Assembly (NCBI GenBank): GCA_945878995.1
Contig: CAMCUN010000026.1
Location: forward strand, 1-47,648
DNA length: 47,648 nt
Reading direction: 5' to 3'
Source: Polaromonas sp. YR568
GTDB taxonomy: Bacteria > Pseudomonadota > Gammaproteobacteria > Burkholderiales > Burkholderiaceae_C
Of this stretch, positions 18,263-26,088 are shown one piece after another (position 1 is the stretch's first letter; each line of letters starts with the position of its first letter). Below the pieces are notes generated by a model that was not told where the DNA came from, ran no database searches, and saw only the letters and a list, made by a program, of their open reading frames with translations. Position numbers and translations under genes: made by a program.

Positions 18263-19260
18263 AGGCGGGAGAACACGCGGCGGGTGTTGCCTTCGTAGAT
18301 TTGGTGCTTGTCATCTGCGCTCAGGATGGTGCTGGCCTCAATGTAGCGCTTGGTGTCGTCGTAGTAGTGGCCGGTTTGTGGGTCTATGCCGCGCACCGCG
18401 CCAATCATCTCGGAGGCAAACAACACGTTTTTCACTGGAATCACGGTGTTGAGCAAGTCAATGCCGGGCTGGTGGTAGACGCAGGTGTCAAAGTACACGT
18501 TGTTCATCACGTGTTCGCTGAGCAGCGGCTTTTTCATCTCTTGTGCCAAGCCTCGGAAACGCCCCCAGTGGTAGGGCACAGCGCCGCCGCCGTGGGGAAT
18601 CAAGAATTTGAGCGTGGGGAAGTCCTTGAACAAATCACCCTGCACCAGCTGCATAAAAGCCGTGGTGTCGGCGTTCAGGTAGTGGGCGCCCGTGGTGTGA
18701 AAGCAGGCGTTGCAGCTGGTGCTCACGTGGACCATGGCGGGCAGGTCGTACTCGACCATTTTTTCGTAAATGGGGTACCAGTGTTTGTCAGTCAGCGGCG
18801 GGCTGGTCCAGTGGCCGCCTGAAGGGTCGGGGTTGAGGTTGATGCCCACCGCGCCGTACTGTTTGACGCACTTTTCCAGCTCGGCCACGCAGGTGGCCGG
18901 GTCCACCCCGGGCGACTGCGGCAGCATGGCCACGGGCACAAAGTGCTGGGGGAACAGCTCGCTGACGCGGAACACCAGCTCATTGCAAATGGCCGCCCAG
19001 GTGGCCGATACATTGAAGTCGCCAATGTGGTGGGCCATGAAGCTCGCACGCGGCGAGAACAGCGTGAGGTCGCTGCCGCGCTCGGTCATGAGCTTGAGCT
19101 GGTTGGTCTCAATGGCTTCGCGCAGATCGTCGTCGCTGATCTTGAGGTCAGAGACTTTGGGCATCACGGACGGGTCCTTGATGCCGGCAATTTGCTTGTT
19201 GCGCCAGTCTTCCAGCGCCTTGGGCGCGGTGGTGAAGTGGCCGTGGCAGTCAATGATCAT
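18232..19260 (-). CDS. ligJ: 4-oxalomesaconate hydratase
   Basis: 342 residues, an amidohydrolase-2 family protein with HxH at the start (MIIDCHGHFTT), HVSTSCNACFHTTGAHYLNA, LIPHGGGAVPYHWGR and the terminal segment VLFASEMIGAVRGIDP. This matches LigJ/PmdE, a metal-dependent enzyme that hydrates 4-oxalomesaconate to 4-carboxy-4-hydroxy-2-oxoadipate. An AGGAG ribosome site precedes the ATG at 19260. It is the first pathway enzyme in the operon, 27 bases after the binding-protein gene. Confidence 0.95.
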   Translation of the reverse strand: MIIDCHGHFTTAPKALEDWRNKQIAGIKDPSVMPKVSDLKISDDDLREAIETNQLKLMTERGSDLTLFSPRASFMAHHIGDFNVSATWAAICNELVFRVSELFPQHFVPVAMLPQSPGVDPATCVAELEKCVKQYGAVGINLNPDPSGGHWTSPPLTDKHWYPIYEKMVEYDLPAMVHVSTSCNACFHTTGAHYLNADTTAFMQLVQGDLFKDFPTLKFLIPHGGGAVPYHWGRFRGLAQEMKKPLLSEHVMNNVYFDTCVYHQPGIDLLNTVIPVKNVLFASEMIGAVRGIDPQTGHYYDDTKRYIEASTILSADDKHQIYEGNTRRVFSRLDARLKAAGH

Positions 19261-19287
19261 GGGGGCTCCTAAATACGGGGAATCAGT

Positions 19288-20010
19288 TCAAACGGGGCTC
19301 ATGCCCTGGCGGCGCTTGGCAGCGTCGGCCTGGAGCGAGGCCATGAAGGCGAGCAGAGCGCGCGCGTCATCCAGACGGGCCGAACCTTGTCGCACCGCGC
19401 CTGTGAACACCGTGTCAATGGCGATGTCAGCTGGCATGGGCCCGACGATGGCAATGCCAGGGGCGTGGATCAATTCGCTGAGCTGCTGAAAGCCCAAAGC
19501 CACTTGGCCCTGGGCCAGCAGCTGCGCCACGGGCGTGCCGGGCGGGGGCGTGAGGATGCGGCCTTTGATTTGCTCGGCAATGCCCCACCGCTCGAACAGG
19601 CGGGCCAAGGCTACGCCACTGGGGCCGGTGGAATAACTCAAGCTGGGCGCGGCCAGCACGGCTGCGCGCACGGCGGCTTCACTGGAAATATCGGGCAGGG
19701 CAGCGCCAGCAGGCACAGCCACCGAAGTACCTGAGAGCACCAGGTCCACGCGCGAGCCGGGCACCAGGCAGCCGGCAGCGTCGAGCTTGGCCATGGCATC
19801 GGCGGCCAGGATCACCAAGTCAAAGGCTTCGCCCGCTTGCACGCGGCGGGCCGCGTCCACCCCGCCCATTGACTCCATGGCGGCTGCAACACCACCTTGG
19901 GCCTGCCAGTCGGCCAAGAGCTCGGCCAACAAGAGCCGGGTGGCCATGGAAGAAATGCCGCGCAGCGGGTCTGGGTGAGCAGCGTTGGGACTGGACGGAG
20001 AAGTAATCAT
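19288..20010 (-). CDS. ModA-like substrate-binding-domain protein
   Basis: 240 residues resembling the type II periplasmic binding fold of molybdate-type ABC binding proteins: FDLVILAADAMAKLDAAGCL, GTSVAVPAGAALPDI, APSLSYSTGPSGVALARLFERWG and ARALLAFMASLQADAAKRR. There is no convincing signal peptide, so it may act in the cytoplasm, perhaps as a ligand sensor. No ABC permease is nearby. It is the first gene of the protocatechuate operon and is divergent from the LysR gene. Its link with the pathway is inferred from position only. Confidence 0.7.
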   Translation of the reverse strand: MITSPSSPNAAHPDPLRGISSMATRLLLAELLADWQAQGGVAAAMESMGGVDAARRVQAGEAFDLVILAADAMAKLDAAGCLVPGSRVDLVLSGTSVAVPAGAALPDISSEAAVRAAVLAAPSLSYSTGPSGVALARLFERWGIAEQIKGRILTPPPGTPVAQLLAQGQVALGFQQLSELIHAPGIAIVGPMPADIAIDTVFTGAVRQGSARLDDARALLAFMASLQADAAKRRQGMSPV

Positions 20011-20098
20011 TGCGGGTATTGTCTGGCGCGCTCAGCGGTCGACCAAGGCGGACAGGGCACTAGCAGTTATAGCAAAATCGCATAATACAGACTAGGTT

Positions 20099-20115
20099 AT
20101 TCACTGAACGGCAGG
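20099..20115 (+). repeat. 17-bp direct repeat, left copy
   Basis: ATTCACTGAACGGCAGG occurs here and again, without mismatch, at 20600-20616. The pair brackets the segment with the higB relic and higA. Confidence 0.85.
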
Positions 20116-20232
20116 GCTTGGGCAGCATGGCTTGTGAATGCAAACACGGACCGCGTCAAAATCAACTCGCGTTTGACTTTTGCGTTTGAAAATGGCGATG
20201 CCATTCTGGTGAATTACCAGGATTACCACTGA
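20101..20232 (+). pseudogene. C-terminal relic of higB
   Basis: The frame ending in the TGA at 20230-20232 reads GRAWAAWLVNAN...RLTFAFENGDAILVNYQDYH. This is the usual C-terminal third of HigB/RelE-type toxins (WxVRVNxxWRxTFxFExGDA...DYxDYH), with about eight extra residues (TDRVKINS) before RLTF. There is no start region, and the N-terminal two thirds are absent. higA follows at normal spacing. Confidence 0.7.
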
Positions 20233-20239
20233 GGTGACC

Positions 20240-20560
20240 ATGAGTTCGATGTTCAATCCCCCCCACCCCGGCCTGACCTTGAGGGACGACGTCCTGCCGG
20301 CCCTGAGCTTGCAGGTCAGCGAGGCCGCCGCCCAGTTGGGCGTCGACCGCACCACTTTGTCCAAGGTGCTCCATGGGCGGGCTGCCATCAGCCCCGCAAT
20401 GGCACTGCGCATTGAGCGTTGGTTGGGGCGCGACCACGGCGGGGCCGCTGAGGTGTGGCTGGCCCAGCAGGCGGCGTATGACTTGTGGCAGGCCAGGGCG
20501 GCGGTGAAGGCGAGCAAGGCGCTTGAAGGCGTCAAGGTGCTCAAGCTTTTACCGGTCTGA
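20240..20560 (+). CDS. higA: Orphan HigA-family antitoxin
   Basis: 106 residues from the ATG at 20240, with GAGG just upstream. A GTG two codons earlier is in frame but lies inside the ribosome site. The HigA pattern is clear: PPHPGLTLRDDVLPALSLQ, helix-turn-helix VSEAAAQLGVDRTTLSKVLHG, and WLGRDHGGAAEVWLAQQAAYDLWQA. The partner toxin is a relic. The gene lies between the protocatechuate operon promoter region and the LysR gene, in the LysR direction, and is enclosed by the 17-bp direct repeat. It may be the first gene of the transcript that includes the LysR gene. Confidence 0.88.
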   Translation: MSSMFNPPHPGLTLRDDVLPALSLQVSEAAAQLGVDRTTLSKVLHGRAAISPAMALRIERWLGRDHGGAAEVWLAQQAAYDLWQARAAVKASKALEGVKVLKLLPV

Positions 20561-20599
20561 GTGGCCTTGCGCGGCTCTGGCTTTGGCGCCGGCCAGCTG

Positions 20600-20616
20600 A
20601 TTCACTGAACGGCAGG
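20600..20616 (+). repeat. 17-bp direct repeat, right copy
   Basis: Exact second copy of ATTCACTGAACGGCAGG. It ends two bases before the LysR ATG and includes its ribosome site (GGCAGG). Confidence 0.85.
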
Positions 20617-20618
20617 AC

Positions 20619-21542
20619 ATGGACCTCAAACAAATTGAATACTTTGTCCGCGTGGCCGAGCTGGGCAGCTTTACCCGTGCGGCGCAGGCGCTGAACGTGG
20701 CCCAACCCGCGCTCAGCCGGCAGGTGCGGTTGTTGGAGGTGGAGCTGCGGCAAAACCTGTTGATCCGCAACGGCCGGGGCGCGCTGCCCACCGAGGCGGG
20801 CAAGCTGCTGCTTGAGCACGGGCGCGGCATCTTGCACCAGGTCGAGCGCGCGCGCGAAGAGCTGGGCCGGGTGCGTGGCGCGCTGGCCGGCCGGGTGGCG
20901 GTGGGCCTGCCGCCTTCCATTGCCCGCATGATGGCGGTGCCGCTGATTCATGGCTTTCGCCAGTCCATGCCGCAGGCCACGCTGTCGCTGACCGAGGGGC
21001 TGTCAGCGGCCATGCTGGAGTCGCTGTCCAGCGGCCGGCTGGACATTGCGCTGCTCTACAACGCCACGCCCTCGCCAGACATTGAACTCACGCCCTTGTT
21101 CCAAGAAGAGCTGTTCCTGGTGCAAGCCAGGCCCGCAGACCCGTCCAAGGCCGCCACCAGCGCCGTGGCCCTGAGCGCGTTGGCCCGGGTGCCGCTGGTG
21201 ATCCCCAGCCGGCCCAATGCCATTCGCATGCAAGTAGAAGCCGAGTTGGCCGCCCACGGGCTCAAGCCCACCATTGCGCTGGAGGTGGACAGCGTGGCCT
21301 CCATCTTGGAGCTGGTGGCCGACGGCGCTGGCAGCGCGGTGCTGGCTGGGCACGCGGTGCGCAACTCGGGCCAGCCCCAAGCTTTTACGGTGCGGCCCAT
21401 AGGCTCACCCCGCGTGTGCAGCGGCGTGGCCATGGCGGTGAGCTCGCAGCGCCCCACCACCTTGACCCAAAAGTCCGCGCAGGACTTGATCCGCCAGCTG
21501 GCTGTGCGCATGGCGAGTGCATCAGGCGCGGCGTCGGCCTAA
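20619..21542 (+). CDS. LysR-type transcriptional regulator, probable regulator of the lig operon
   Basis: 307 residues. Residues 1-60 form the winged helix-turn-helix (MDLKQIEYFVRVAELGSFTR, AAQALNVAQPALSRQVRLLE), and the rest is the inducer-binding domain (VAVGLPPSIARMMAVPLI, LDIALLYNATPSPDIELTPL). LysR proteins are often encoded divergently from the operon they control, as here, so control of the protocatechuate genes is a reasonable inference. The TA remnant at 20116-20599 separates this gene from the shared upstream region. Confidence 0.9.
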   Translation: MDLKQIEYFVRVAELGSFTRAAQALNVAQPALSRQVRLLEVELRQNLLIRNGRGALPTEAGKLLLEHGRGILHQVERAREELGRVRGALAGRVAVGLPPSIARMMAVPLIHGFRQSMPQATLSLTEGLSAAMLESLSSGRLDIALLYNATPSPDIELTPLFQEELFLVQARPADPSKAATSAVALSALARVPLVIPSRPNAIRMQVEAELAAHGLKPTIALEVDSVASILELVADGAGSAVLAGHAVRNSGQPQAFTVRPIGSPRVCSGVAMAVSSQRPTTLTQKSAQDLIRQLAVRMASASGAASA

Positions 21543-21814
21543 GGGGCTTGAAGCCAGCGTCATTAAAGGCGCTGCTGTCTGTGGGCCATGACCAAAGCGC
21601 GCTTGAGGGCATTGAAGCTTCACGCTTTGAGCGACGCTGACAGGCCAGCGCTCTAAAGACACCTCCCGACTGCGCTTTGCGCAGTGCGGCGCGCCCACCC
21701 CTTGCAGTCGGCCCAAGGCTGATGTCACAAAAAGTTAATGTGCTCATCAAATAATGTTTATGTGAGTTTTATTACCCTTTCGGTTTTCAGCGGCATGACC
21801 GACCCGCAGCCACC

Positions 21815-22303
21815 ATGTCCAGCGTGCAAGTAGCTCCTTTAAGCCGCTGGCCCAGCCGCTTGGCGCCCTGGTTGGCTTCAGCCTATTTGGCTTTGCTCAC
21901 GCTGATGTTGCCGCTGTCGCCGCTGTTTGCCAGCGTGATGTTCGGTCGGCTCAAATTCCTTCGCGATTACTGGGGCTTCGTCGGCCGCATGCGGGTTCAC
22001 ATTGCCGCCTTGCGCGAAGGGCCGGCCAGGCACTACTTTGAAGATGTGATGGGCCGCCAAAGCGAGGTGCCCGCTGAAATCGCTGGTTCTTGCGTTCAGT
22101 GCGGCAACTGCTGCATGAACAAGCGCTGCGTGTTTCTCGAAGCCATAGACAACGACCGCTACCAGTGCGGCATCTACCACTCGCCCCTGCGGCGCTGGTC
22201 CAACTGTGGCTCCTTCCCGCTGCACGCGCAAGACATAGAGCGTTACGCCTGCCCGAGCTACCACGTGGTGCATGTGGTGAAAGTGGTGGCTAAGCGTGAT
22301 TGA
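21815..22303 (+). CDS. YkgJ-type cysteine-cluster protein with N-terminal membrane segment
   Basis: 162 residues. A hydrophobic segment near the start (LASAYLALLTLMLPLSPLFA) is followed by a cysteine-rich part: SCVQCGNCCMNKRCVFL, YQCGIYHSPLRRWSNCGSFP and YACPSYHV. The CxxCGxCC core and the later cysteines resemble the YkgJ/Fe-S or zinc-chelating family of unknown function. The 272 bases upstream contain no gene; they are AT-rich near the start and may hold its promoter. It is transcribed alone. Confidence 0.7.
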   Translation: MSSVQVAPLSRWPSRLAPWLASAYLALLTLMLPLSPLFASVMFGRLKFLRDYWGFVGRMRVHIAALREGPARHYFEDVMGRQSEVPAEIAGSCVQCGNCCMNKRCVFLEAIDNDRYQCGIYHSPLRRWSNCGSFPLHAQDIERYACPSYHVVHVVKVVAKRD

Positions 22304-22342
22304 GGTTCGCTAACCGAGCCATCGGCGGGCGGCGGGCATTAG

Positions 22343-22359
22343 TCACAAACAGTTCACAA
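22343..22359 (+). promoter_or_regulatory. Pho-box-like repeat upstream of the second phytase-like gene
   Basis: TCACAAACAGTTCACAA holds TCACAA twice with an 11-base period, like the spacing of PhoB sites. It ends 51 bases before the ATG at 22411. Confidence 0.35.
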
Positions 22360-22410
22360 GCGCCACCTATTCTGAACACTCACTCTTGCAACTCAAGGAA
22401 GCTTTTCACG

Positions 22411-23799
22411 ATGAACCGCCCCACCCACCTGCGCCGCGTCTTGGCCACCATCGCTGTGATGTTGGCCGCAAGCCCCCAACACCTCTTTGCTCAAACAGAG
22501 GTGCAAGCCGTGTTGGCAGGCCATGCCTTTGTGCCAGCCTCCACCACCGTGGCCGCACCGGCCGATGCCGGCCCCCTGTTTTCCACCGCTGGCAAGTTCA
22601 CCGCGGGCAATCGCCAGCGCACCCAGGCGCTCAACAGCCTGCCCGGCGTGACCTTTGTGGGTGACCCCAAGTTCCCCCGTTTGTCGGGCGGGACGCTGCC
22701 CATCACCGGGCAGTCGGTGCAAGGCTTTTCAGGCATCGTTTCCCTGGGGCAAAACCGGTTTTTGCTGCTCACTGACAACGGCTTTGGCAACAAAATCAAC
22801 TCCCATGACGCTTTGCTGATGGTGCACACCGCCAAGGCAGACTGGGCCAGCGGCAAGGTGGAGTTGGAGCGCACCACCTTTTTGCACGACCCCGACCGCA
22901 GCCTCCCCTTTGTCATTGCCAATGAAAACACCAAAGACCGCTACCTGACCGGTGCGGACTTCGACCCCGAGTCCATCCAAGTGGTGGGAGACGAGTGGTG
23001 GATTGGTGATGAATTTGGCCCCTACGTGTTGCGCACCACACCGCAAGGCAAGGTGCTGGGCTTTATTGACACCGTGGCCGCTGGCAAAGCCTACCGGAGC
23101 CCCGACCATTACCTCAATGGCCGCATTGCCGCCAACTACCCGGCCGAAGCCGTGTTTGAGGCGCGGCGCTCAGGCGGCTTTGAGCCCATGGCCAAGTCCG
23201 TTGACGGCAAGAGCGTCTACCCCATGTTCGAGTGGCCCCTGTGGGACGCGCAGACCAAGGCGCCCGAGTCGCACGGCGGCAAGCCGTACACCCGCATCTT
23301 GCACATTGACGTGGCCAGCCGCAGCTACACCGAGCGCCAGTGGAAATACAAGTTTGAGGCAGCCGGCAATGTGGCTGCTGATTTTCAGATGATCGACGCC
23401 AACACCGGCCTGGTGATTGAGCGCGACGACATGACCGAGGGCGCCGCCCCCGCCTGCCCGGACGCACCTCGCACCGACTGCTTTACCCGGCCAGCCCGCT
23501 TCAAGCGCATCTACAAAATCGACATGGCCCAAACCGACGCTGATGGCTTTGTCAAAAAGGTGGCTTTCATCGACCTGACAAAAATCAGCAACCCGAACCG
23601 ACTGGCCAAAGTCGGGCCCAACGAAGCCAACTTTGTGCTGCCCCACCTGGGCCCTGAAGGACTGACCTTGGTCGATGACCAGCACATTGTGGTGGTCAAT
23701 GACAACAACTTCCCCTACTCCTCGGGCCGCACCATTGGCCGGCCGGACGACAACGAGCTGACCTTGATCAACATCAAGGCGCTGATCGACGCCAAGTAA
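22411..23799 (+). CDS. Exported esterase-like phytase-family protein (paralogue)
   Basis: 462 residues from the ATG at 22411, chosen because AAGGAAG precedes it and a signal peptide follows (MNRPTHLRRVLATIAVMLAA ... LFAQ). It shares the motif order of the gene at 2667: LLTDNGFGNKINSHDALL, WWIGDEFGPYVLR, PMFEWPLWDAQTK, LVIERDDMTEG and VVNDNNFPYSSGR. It belongs to the PF13449 'esterase-like activity of phytase' family; a role in releasing phosphate is an inference. It is transcribed alone, with a Pho-box-like repeat upstream. Confidence 0.8.
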   Translation: MNRPTHLRRVLATIAVMLAASPQHLFAQTEVQAVLAGHAFVPASTTVAAPADAGPLFSTAGKFTAGNRQRTQALNSLPGVTFVGDPKFPRLSGGTLPITGQSVQGFSGIVSLGQNRFLLLTDNGFGNKINSHDALLMVHTAKADWASGKVELERTTFLHDPDRSLPFVIANENTKDRYLTGADFDPESIQVVGDEWWIGDEFGPYVLRTTPQGKVLGFIDTVAAGKAYRSPDHYLNGRIAANYPAEAVFEARRSGGFEPMAKSVDGKSVYPMFEWPLWDAQTKAPESHGGKPYTRILHIDVASRSYTERQWKYKFEAAGNVAADFQMIDANTGLVIERDDMTEGAAPACPDAPRTDCFTRPARFKRIYKIDMAQTDADGFVKKVAFIDLTKISNPNRLAKVGPNEANFVLPHLGPEGLTLVDDQHIVVVNDNNFPYSSGRTIGRPDDNELTLINIKALIDAK

Positions 23800-23899
23800 A
23801 AGGGCGCGGGCTCAAGGCCTGTTCGGCTGAAAGGCAACTTGAACCCCCTGGCCTTGTCTTTCATGCCAGGAGCCAAAGGCCCCTGGTTACTCTGCCAGA

Positions 23900-24009
23900 T
23901 CAGACCGCCAAGCGCTTTTCAATGGCGGCTTTGTCGAAACTGGTGACCTTGGTGAACCCGTCGGCACTGAAGTCCAGGCCGGTCCAGTTCAGGTCTTCGT
24001 AGCTGGGGA
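23900..24009 (-). pseudogene. Duplicate 3' fragment of pckG with internal deletion
   Basis: The minus strand reads [20 protein letters not shown] then [14 protein letters not shown] and a TGA. This equals the last part of pckG (27543-27740) except for a clean 29-codon deletion between two copies of GGCGGCTTTG and a few substitutions (E to G, S to T, last residue A to V). Homology stops abruptly at PSYED. It lies on the other side of the TRAP operon from the complete pckG. Confidence 0.85.
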
Positions 24010-24154
24010 AGGGGCGACCGCGGGCATTCGCGACAAGGCCGACGACCTCGGGCCGGTGGCCACGGGCATGATGGATGCCATTGATTCAGCCCACCGAGAA
24101 CTCCTGAAGGCGGGCCAGCGCCGAGCCCGGGCGTGGCTTTTTTAGCGCAAGCCC
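24010..24154. other. Gene-free stretch with an unidentified coding remnant
   Basis: Together with the pckG fragment this fills the 355-base gap 23800-24154. On the plus strand 24010-24144 can be read as an open stretch (GIRDKADDLGPVATGMMDAI, then DSAHRELLKAGQRRARAW) ending in TAG. I do not recognise it. A GC-rich dyad followed by TTTTTT near 24122-24143 could be a weak plus-strand terminator. Confidence 0.35.
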
Positions 24155-25465
24155 CTAAGACAGCATGTACCGGGGCAGTGCCAGGACCACCTCCGGGAAG
24201 ACAGTGATCAGGGTCAGTACCAGCATGTCGGCCAGCAAAAACCACATCACGCCCTTGAAGATCGTGGTGGTGCTGACCTGGTTGCCTACCACCCCCTTGA
24301 TCACGAACACGTTCATGCCGATGGGCGGGGTGAGCATGCCGATCTCCAGCAGCTTGGTCAGCACCACGCCGAACCAGATCAAGCTGAGGTCGGCGGCCTG
24401 GATGATGGGCAGCACGATGGGCAGCGTCAGCAGCATGGCGCCGATGGGCTCCAGAAACATGCCCAGGATCAGGTAGATCACGATGATGGTCAGCAGCACC
24501 ACGGCCGTGCTGGCCTGCATGTCGACGATGACGCTGGACAGGTAGGTGCCCGCGCCCGAGAGGGCCAGAAACCGGGTCAGCAAGCTGGCCCCCACGGCGA
24601 TGATCATCAGCGAGGAGGTGGTCAGCACCGTCTCCAGAATAGCGTTGCGAAAGCGGGGCCAGGTTAGCGTGCCCTTGAGCAGGGCAATGGCACAGGACAG
24701 CGCTGCGCCCACGGCGCCGGCCTCGGTGGCCGTGAACAGGCCAGAGAATAAGCCCGTGAAGATGGAGACGATGACCAGCAGGATGGGCCAGACATCGCGC
24801 AAGGCCGCCCTTTTTTCCTGCGCCGAGAAGACGTCCAGGGAACGGGGGGCCAGTTCGGGGTTAATCATCACCCGAATGAGTACCACCGCGATGTATGACA
24901 GCATGGTGATGATGCCCACCACAAAGCCGCCAATGAACAGACCGTTGATCGAGGTCTGCGCCATGATGGCATAGAGAATCATGATGATGGACGGAGGAAT
25001 CAGCGCGCCTATGGTGCCGCCTGCCGCTACGCACCCCGTGGCCAGGCCCGCTTCATAGCGTTGGCGCATCATCTCGGGCACGGCAATGCGCCCCATGGCG
25101 GCCGAGCAGGCCACCGAGGAGCCGCAGACGGCCGCAAAGCCAGAACAGCCCAGCAGCGCGGAGATGGCCAGGCCGCCAGGCAGGCCAGCCAGCCAGATGC
25201 GGGCGGCGCGAAACAGGCCCTCGGTCAGGCGGGCGTGGTAGCACACGAAACCAAGGAGCAGGAAGGTGGGTACTGAACTGAGCACCCAGTTCGCAGAGAA
25301 CTGGTAGGGAATAAGGCCGACCGCCCCCCAGGCTACGTCCCAGCCCACCAGATACCAGATTCCTGAAAACGATACGGCGATCAGGGAAAAGCCGATGGGC
25401 AGGCGCAAGGCAATGAGCACCAGCATCGCACCCAGGCCCATCAGGCCGATAGTGATGTCACTCAT
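24155..25465 (-). CDS. TRAP transporter large permease (DctM type)
   Basis: 436 residues with about 12 membrane segments, the normal length of DctM. Family motifs include FAAVCGSSVACSAAMGRIAV, GGTIGALIPPSIIMILYAI, FTATEAGAVGAALSCAIAL and IGMLTPPIGMNVFVIKGV. It is the ion-coupled transport subunit of a tripartite ATP-independent importer for organic acids. It follows the DctQ gene by 21 bases, and the operon order is DctP-DctQ-DctM. The transported compound cannot be told from sequence. Confidence 0.95.
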   Translation of the reverse strand: MSDITIGLMGLGAMLVLIALRLPIGFSLIAVSFSGIWYLVGWDVAWGAVGLIPYQFSANWVLSSVPTFLLLGFVCYHARLTEGLFRAARIWLAGLPGGLAISALLGCSGFAAVCGSSVACSAAMGRIAVPEMMRQRYEAGLATGCVAAGGTIGALIPPSIIMILYAIMAQTSINGLFIGGFVVGIITMLSYIAVVLIRVMINPELAPRSLDVFSAQEKRAALRDVWPILLVIVSIFTGLFSGLFTATEAGAVGAALSCAIALLKGTLTWPRFRNAILETVLTTSSLMIIAVGASLLTRFLALSGAGTYLSSVIVDMQASTAVVLLTIIVIYLILGMFLEPIGAMLLTLPIVLPIIQAADLSLIWFGVVLTKLLEIGMLTPPIGMNVFVIKGVVGNQVSTTTIFKGVMWFLLADMLVLTLITVFPEVVLALPRYMLS

Positions 25466-25486
25466 TTTTTTGGTGTGTTAGAAAAA

Positions 25487-26020
25487 TCAATCGGCATCCG
25501 GCCCGATGATGCGGGCACTGTCAATGCCTGAGGGCGCACCGGTGAGGTAGGTCACGAATTTGTAGGCCAGCACCAGCACCATCAGCCCGCAGCCCAGGGG
25601 CAGGAAAAAATATGTGGGCCAGATGAGGATCTTGTCGACGCCCTGCACCACCGCAGCGTTGATCTCCATCTTGATGGTGGCCTCGCCCCAGGTGCGCACG
25701 GTCAGGATGCCAAAGACCAGAATGGACAGCGGCAGCAACCAGGCCGCCAGGTGGCGCTGAACGGCGAGCGGGAAACGCTCGGTGAGCACTTCCACCGAAA
25801 TGTGGGAGCCTTTTTGCTCGACAAAAGCCAGCGGCAGAAAGGCCACCAAGACCATGTAGAAGTTGGAGACGACGGTGATGGTGCCTGGCAGCGGATAATT
25901 AAACACATAGCGGCTGATCACGTCGACTGTGATGTGAACCATCATCAAGGCCACGCTCAGTCCTGCCAGAACGGTGACGGCGTTGATCAGGTAGGAGAGA
26001 AGTCGACCCAGGGTCTGCAT
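25487..26020 (-). CDS. TRAP transporter small permease (DctQ type)
   Basis: 177 residues from the ATG at 26020, which has AAAGGA seven bases upstream. An ATG two codons earlier overlaps that site. Four membrane segments and the motifs VISRYVFNYPLPGT and FLPLAFVEQKGSHISVEVL are typical of DctQ. It bridges the large permease and the periplasmic binding protein. Confidence 0.92.
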   Translation of the reverse strand: MQTLGRLLSYLINAVTVLAGLSVALMMVHITVDVISRYVFNYPLPGTITVVSNFYMVLVAFLPLAFVEQKGSHISVEVLTERFPLAVQRHLAAWLLPLSILVFGILTVRTWGEATIKMEINAAVVQGVDKILIWPTYFFLPLGCGLMVLVLAYKFVTYLTGAPSGIDSARIIGPDAD

Positions 26021-26088
26021 GAGCATCCTTTCGACAGCGAGCCCGGCAGGGCCCACTGTTCAAACCGTCAAAGCGCAGCCCTGCCGGC

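Noticed and set aside
17991..18314. Acidic repeat protein (DPDFEPDTDPEF-like) on the minus strand
   Set aside because: It comes from the hexamer tract after the ligJ stop in another frame and overlaps ligJ; no start signal.
20082..20100. ATAA-N11-TTAT dyad as a LysR binding site
   Set aside because: The dyad is real but does not fit T-N11-A in the right phase; too weak to list as an operator.
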